Source: QHXW01 sp035297145 (GTDB lineage: Bacteria; Acidobacteriota; Terriglobia; Bryobacterales; Bryobacteraceae). Taken from it: a DNA stretch of 64,000 nucleotides. The position numbers and the translations under genes are program-made. Location: NCBI GenBank assembly GCA_035297145.1, contig DATGZN010000078.1:8340-72339 (forward strand), given 5' to 3'. The notes under the pieces were generated by a model, which was not told where the DNA came from, searched no databases, and saw only the letters and a program-made list of their open reading frames with translations. This document shows, in pieces, positions 60,133 through 64,000 of this stretch (position 1 is the first letter of the stretch; every line of letters begins with the position of its first letter).

Positions 60133-60378
60133 ATCGCGAATACCGGCTTGAAGAGAAGTTGGCGAAGGGTTTCCGGCACATTGGAGTCAGGGAACGAAAT
60201 CCGTGCGCGGCACCTGGCTACCGGGCCATGTCGAGTCCGCCTCTTCTGGCCAACGCTCTGAATTCGGCAAGCTTCTTGTGCTATCCAAAGGATCGAGAAA
60301 AAGCGGGGTCGTTCGGAAGGCCAGCAGTTTCTGAGTATCGCATTGCTGCCGCGCGGAAAGGGTGTGGGCGGAGGCACT

Positions 60379-60711
60379 ATGTTGGTTGAGTTGAGTACTG
60401 ATCCGTTGGGCCGGGGGCCCCATGCAAGCCATGATCTGGCGGAGATTCTGAAGATCATCGACGACAGCGGCCTAAGATACTGCTTGACGCCGTTTGGCAC
60501 CTGCATCGAAGGGGAATGGGACGAAGTCATGGCGCTAGTAAAGCGCTGCCATGAGCAGGCGCGCACGAGTTCCAGCCACGTCATGACCACACTGCGGATC
60601 GATGACGAGGCCGGCGCCACCAACAAGCTGAACGAGAACATCGCGTCGGTGGAGCGGGCCGTGGGCCATAAGCTCCAACGGCCAATGGTGGTGCAATCGG
60701 CTATTCACTGA
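60379..60711 (+). CDS. MTH1187-family thiamine-binding protein
   Basis: From the ATG at 60379 the 110-residue protein (MLVELSTDPLGRGPHASHDL, then YCLTPFGTCIEGEWDEVMAL) has the ferredoxin-like fold pattern of the MTH1187/YkoF-type thiamine-binding family. It carries the conserved FGT motif in the ligand loop. It has no transporter genes nearby. The family's role is proposed to be thiamine or hydroxymethylpyrimidine binding. Confidence 0.8.
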   Translation: MLVELSTDPLGRGPHASHDLAEILKIIDDSGLRYCLTPFGTCIEGEWDEVMALVKRCHEQARTSSSHVMTTLRIDDEAGATNKLNENIASVERAVGHKLQRPMVVQSAIH

Positions 60712-60787
60712 CAATTCTCTCAAAAACAACCGTGGAGGTACGCTACGTCGGTGCGAGGCTATAGGTCCAGCAAAAAGAGGCGTTGAT

Positions 60788-60858
60788 CGGAGAGCAGTAC
60801 CTAATATTTATTGATGATTTCCGCGCTCTCTGTGTTGGGCGTATAATCCAATCGGACC
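60788..60858 (+). promoter_or_regulatory. 71-bp promoter-like block, copy 2
   Basis: This matches 58586-58656 at 64 of 71 bases. It contains TATAAT at 60842-60847. The nearest gene start is the DUF2934 gene at 60976, about 120 bases downstream. Confidence 0.65.
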
Positions 60859-60975
60859 TCGGTCGGGGTTCGCAACCGGGGTTCGAAAAAGCCACCACAG
60901 GTCAAAGCTCTTGGTGCGGCTGGTGGGGTCTTGATCCCGCTATGCCGCCTCTGGGGAAGACCGAAGGAGAACCAG

Positions 60976-61206
60976 ATGCCACGGAAAGGAGAACTGAGAA
61001 CAGACCCCAGCGCCGCATCAGTCAAGCTGCCGAACGAGTTCAGTTCGGAAGCTGAATGTCCGGTTTTTGCTGAGGACCACGAGGCAATCGCCCGGCTTGC
61101 CTATTCCTATTGGCAGGCCCGCGGCTGTCCCATTGGCTCACCGGACGAGGATTGGTATCGGGCTGCAAACGAGCTGCGGCGCCCGCTTGCGGCTGCCGCC
61201 GCATAA
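60976..61206 (+). CDS. DUF2934 protein
   Basis: From the ATG at 60976 the 76-residue protein carries IARLAYSYWQARGCPIGSPD followed by EDWYRAANELRR, the pattern of the short DUF2934 family, whose function is unknown. GAAGGAG precedes the ATG. It stands behind copy 2 of the repeated promoter-like block. No signal peptide. Confidence 0.8.
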   Translation: MPRKGELRTDPSAASVKLPNEFSSEAECPVFAEDHEAIARLAYSYWQARGCPIGSPDEDWYRAANELRRPLAAAAA

Positions 61207-61344
61207 TGCATCTGCGGCGCACCACCCACACTCCGAGCCGGAGGAAGAGTGCGCCACGTACGCCGCAGGCGTGGAGGCCGGAATATCCGCGGCAGGCACC
61301 CGGCCTCCCCGACACCACCGGATGGACCGGAGAAAATCACATTC

Positions 61345-61521
61345 ATGGCTAGGCTCAGGGCCTCCAGTTGTTCCGACCCCAGGTTTGATCTCAAGATACA
61401 CCTCTTGAAAAGCGGTAAGCCTGCGTGCGGTCAGACCGTTACGAGCAAATCAACTAATGCGATTGAGGATGTCTCGTGTAAGAAGTGCCTCGCGATGATT
61501 AGAGTGATGAGACACTGGTGA
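61345..61521 (+). CDS. Small CxxC protein
   Basis: The 58-residue frame from the ATG at 61345 has an N-terminal ARLRASSCSDPRFDLKIHLL and SCKKCLAMIRV near its end. It overlaps the start of the next frame by four bases. The CxxC could bind zinc. Weakly supported. Confidence 0.4.
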   Translation: MARLRASSCSDPRFDLKIHLLKSGKPACGQTVTSKSTNAIEDVSCKKCLAMIRVMRHW

Positions 61522-62348
61522 ATCCCGCTAGCGGTGATCGTTGCCCGGATCAGGCGAGTTATCTGTCAATTTCGAGGCTCTTCGCGCACGAGGCGGCGGA
61601 CAATGCCGGCAACCTGCTCGGCCGTTTCCTTCCCTGTCAGTTCCTCCCGGAGCGCTTTGCCGATCGGGTCGCGGATCCGCCCGCAAAGGACCAGTCGACC
61701 GAGAGGGGCGGATTTGCGCTGCTCAACGGGCTGACTGAGAAGCTGTTCGGCTACCTACGCGAGGATCTCCTCGGCCAGCCAGTGGAGATGCTGATCCGGG
61801 AAGATCTTCATGCTGCCCACGTGAACAACGGGAGCGGGTATTCGGCTCAGCCGCACACGAGTCTCGGGCAGCGCCAGGGGAGGCGCAAGGACGGATCCTC
61901 CTTTTCCATCGAAATCAGCCTCGGTCCAGTGAAGTCCAGCGAGGGCGATTCCGTTCCGGCTATCATTCGCGATATTAGCGAGCGCAAGCAGGCCGAGGAA
62001 CAGCTCCGCGAGAGTCAGGAGAGACTCACAAGCGAATTGCAGATGCGCAATCGGGAAGTGGAACGGGCCGATCGCCTGAAGAGTGAATTCCTGAGCAGCA
62101 TGAGCCATGAGCTACGGACCCCGCTGCACATGATTATTGGGTTCTCGGAGTTGCTCGCCGAGGAGCTAAAGGGTCCCCTCAACTAAGATCAGAAGCGATT
62201 CGTCGAACACACTCAAAGAGACTCACTGCACCTGCTGGAACTGATCAACCAAATTCTCGATCTGAGCAAGATTGAAGCGGGTCCGCTCGAGCTGCGACGC
62301 CAGACCTTGGATTTGTCTGGGCCGATAATGCGCGGCTCGCGTATTTGA
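61518..62348 (+). pseudogene. Broken PAS–histidine kinase gene
   Basis: The frame has a PAS domain (LREDLLGQPVEMLIREDLHA), a linker (SERKQAEEQLRESQERLTSE) and the start of a HisKA domain with the phospho-acceptor His (SSMSHELRTPLHMIIGFSEL). An in-frame TAA at 62184-62186 stops it. The frame then continues DQKRFVEHTQRDSLHLLELI to a second stop at 62346-62348, with no ATPase domain. Restoring the TAA codon to GAA would extend it, but the catalytic domain is gone. It is a dead kinase fragment. A copy of its PAS part lies at 58352. Confidence 0.8.
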
Positions 62349-62370
62349 GGGGAAGCCGGTCTCGACGATC

Positions 62371-62415
62371 GCTCGCAAGAAGGAATCGAACCTTCAACCC
62401 AGTGATTAGAGTCAG
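62371..62415 (-). other. tRNA 3'-half fragment (possible att scar)
   Basis: Read on the minus strand, the fragment has an anticodon-loop-like part resembling tRNA-Lys(CTT) with one T missing, a spacer, a perfect T-arm (GAAGG TTCGATT CCTTC) and a 3' acceptor strand TTGCGAGC. The 5' half of the tRNA is absent. Such 3' halves are typical target scars of integrating elements. No integrase was found. Confidence 0.45.
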
Positions 62416-62717
62416 CATAGACAGGCGTATGCTGTTGATTTCACGTTCGCCCAGATTGCGGGGTAGTGGGCGCGCTTGTTGTGTACCTTGTTGTTTACCC
62501 GGGTTTCGCGCCGGTTCAACAGCAGGTTGAACAATGGAGCTACGCGTCCGGTTCCAGGGTCAGACGCCGGTAGAAGGTGTTTCCCACCTACCCTCGGTGC
62601 GTTTCTCAACTTGCAGCACTCCGTTTCCGGCATGTAACCGGTTGGAAGCGATAAGATGCCCAGATCGTGAAATAGTTTACATTTCGATAGGGCGGCTCCT
62701 TCAGAAGAACCCTGGAC

Positions 62718-63023
62718 ATGCTGCTCCTTCAGACACTCGTCCTTGGTCCCGCACATGGCCAGACGATAGCCCACGCCATAGAGCGGGGCTCGGACGAAGT
62801 GCTTCAAGTTGAACACGGCTCGCTCTACCCAGCGTTGCATCGCCTGCAGAATCGGGGGGGATCGCCCGCCTTCTGGGGGACATCGGAGAACAACCGAAAA
62901 GCTAAGTATTACCGGCTCACGCCCGGGGGCAAGAAGCAGCTCGCGGCACAGACCTCCCGCTGGGAACAAGTAGTGCGGGCTATCGGCCGCATCCTCAATC
63001 CAGTTGTGGAGAAGCAGGGATGA
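62718..63023 (+). pseudogene. PadR-family regulator, probably degenerate
   Basis: The 101-residue frame reads MLLLQTLVLGPAHGQTIAHA and later LQVEHGSLYPALHRLQNRG, then GTSENNRKAKYYRLTPGGKKQL, a PadR winged helix. The segment before MLLLQTLVLG, which should be the start of the protein, is shifted in frame, and the part after LQNRG differs from the family. It overlaps the permease remnant as ATGA. PadR genes beside permeases of this type usually repress them. Confidence 0.65.
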
Positions 63024-63650
63024 ACTGGTGGCGATTCTTCCGCCGTGAGGAAGCCGATGCCGAACAGCGCGAGGAGCTCGATTTCTACCTGGATGTCACG
63101 ACGGAAGGTCGTGGCGACGTTTGCGATTCGAAGTGAACGCGCGGGCACGGAAGCGTTCCTTCGGGAAGTCGCCGTTGCGATCCACGCCGTGAATCCTAGT
63201 TTACCGTTGGCCAAAGTGCGGACTCTGAACGATGTCTACAAACGCTCCATGGCGCGCACCTCCTTCGCGCTCGTTCTGCTTGGAATCGCCGGAACGATGG
63301 CTTTGGCCCTTGCGATTGTCGGAGTATACGGCGTCCTTGCCTATGCTGTAGGGCAGCGGCGGCGTGAGGTTGGCATCCGCCTTGCTCTGGGTGCTGAGCC
63401 CAGGGCGCTCAAATGGTTGTTCGTTCGAAAAGGGCTGATCCTCAACTGCGTGGGTGGCATCATTAGACTGGCATTAGCGGGAGGTCTATCAAGATGGATC
63501 TCTTCCCTACTCTTTGGTGTCACGCCGCTTGATCCTCTCGCGTACATTGCATCGAGCGCTGTCATCGCTGCGTCGGTCATGGTGGTTAGTTATGTCCCAG
63601 CCCGCCAGGCGGCCTTCGTGGACCCAATGGAGACACTTCGAAGCGAATAG
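63020..63650 (+). pseudogene. Remnant of an ADOP/MacB-like permease with internal deletion
   Basis: The first 38 codons (MNWWRFFRREEADAEQREEL) are an ADOP-type N terminus that ends at a stop at 63134-63136. The C-terminal part continues in another frame (ATFAIRSERAGTEAFLREV, then IVGVYGVLAYAVGQRRREVG and PARQAAFVDPMETLRSE), the last membrane domain of the acidobacterial duplicated orphan permeases. About 600 residues between them are missing. Such permeases have their own ATPase elsewhere. Confidence 0.8.
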
Positions 63651-64000
63651 GCACTGACCCATCGACAGCCCGCCGTTCAGGTGGTAGCTCAGAGTTGCCC
63701 GCGAGTAACGCTATGACTCTATCTGGAGTGACCGGCGGAGAAAGGCCGGGGCTCGGCGAGATCTTTGCCGGCGGGTCACTTCGGATAGAGACGTTTGAAG
63801 GAAGCCGCTCGCGTTTAGGGCAGACGCGGGCCATTATTGAAATTTGAATCGATATTCCACTAGGAACTTGTTGAAATAGCCCATCCACAGGCATTCCGAT
63901 TCGAGTTTTCGCGTGGATGGGACATTCTCGCGAGGCCTGGTTGGCTCTCCAAGCTGCGCACTCGGCACCGTCCGCCGCTGTGCACTACGCTCCCGCCGGC
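63651..64000. other. No gene recognised in the last 350 bases
   Basis: I see no supported coding frame, RNA or repeat here. Confidence 0.4.

Noticed and set aside
1..64000. CRISPR arrays, rRNA genes and complete prophages
   Set aside because: No evenly spaced direct repeats, rRNA-like conserved blocks or phage structural genes were seen. The only intact mobile element is the IS1595 type.

Overview
The window looks like chromosome from a GC-rich member of the Acidobacteriota, probably Solibacter/Bryobacter-like. The basis is indirect but consistent: two very large Oar-like TonB-dependent receptors with an N-terminal carboxypeptidase-like domain, a CadC-type HTH–TPR regulator, a DUF2934 protein, a PEP-CTERM protein, and a decayed PadR/duplicated-permease (ADOP) pair. 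No taxonomic marker was compared by search.

Layout. 1-4.2 kb: the 3' end of a GAF–PP2C phosphatase gene, a Tat-exported ferritin-like protein, a PEP-CTERM beta-propeller and a lone nuoA. 4.2-9.5 kb, all on the minus strand: a BNR-repeat protein overlapping a MoaD-like Gly-Gly protein, then a tight run of acyl carrier protein, KAS III-like protein with Ser in place of the catalytic Cys, MBOAT acyltransferase and SGNH-like protein. The run reads as an envelope acyl-transfer cassette. 9.5-13 kb: an ECF42-type sigma factor facing two DGPF/YCII genes, each preceded by a TGTCGA-N17-CGA(C/T) promoter, plus a GyrI-like protein and YjbR proteins. 13-17.6 kb: the conserved ffh-rpsP-khpA-rimM-trmD-rplS-rnhB housekeeping operon. 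18-23 kb: secreted, ankyrin, DinB, cold-shock and tudor-like proteins.

23.5-46.5 kb: TonB receptor 1, an antitoxin next to a frameshifted toxin, a three-subunit molybdenum hydroxylase operon with a small Cys-containing protein, DUF1326, a 39-residue membrane protein, DUF983, an OYE-like oxidoreductase, a CadC-like regulator, a metzincin-like protease, TonB receptor 2, a PstS-like/OprB-like operon, and a Gfo/Idh/MocA oxidoreductase convergent with a lactonase.

47.7-56.7 kb is the most interesting stretch. A guanidine-hydrolase (GdmH)-like ureohydrolase, translationally coupled to a CbiX–DUF362 fusion, diverges from a TIGR03427-like ABC importer (binding protein, permease, ATPase). Between them sits a complete 3,039-bp IS1595-family element (50755-53793) with perfect 23-bp inverted ends and an 8-bp target duplication. 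The element carries a DinD-like gene, a HARE-HTH-like gene, two small genes, and a class II tRNA with a leucine-type body, an expanded variable arm and the proline anticodon UGG.

56.7-64 kb is a decaying region of small stress-type genes (BON, thiamine-binding, DUF2934), remnants (ankyrin, Hsp20, PAS/histidine kinase, PadR, ADOP permease, a tRNA 3' half) and a 71-bp promoter-bearing block repeated upstream of two small genes. No CRISPR array or rRNA was seen. All family assignments come from reading motifs; no database search was run.
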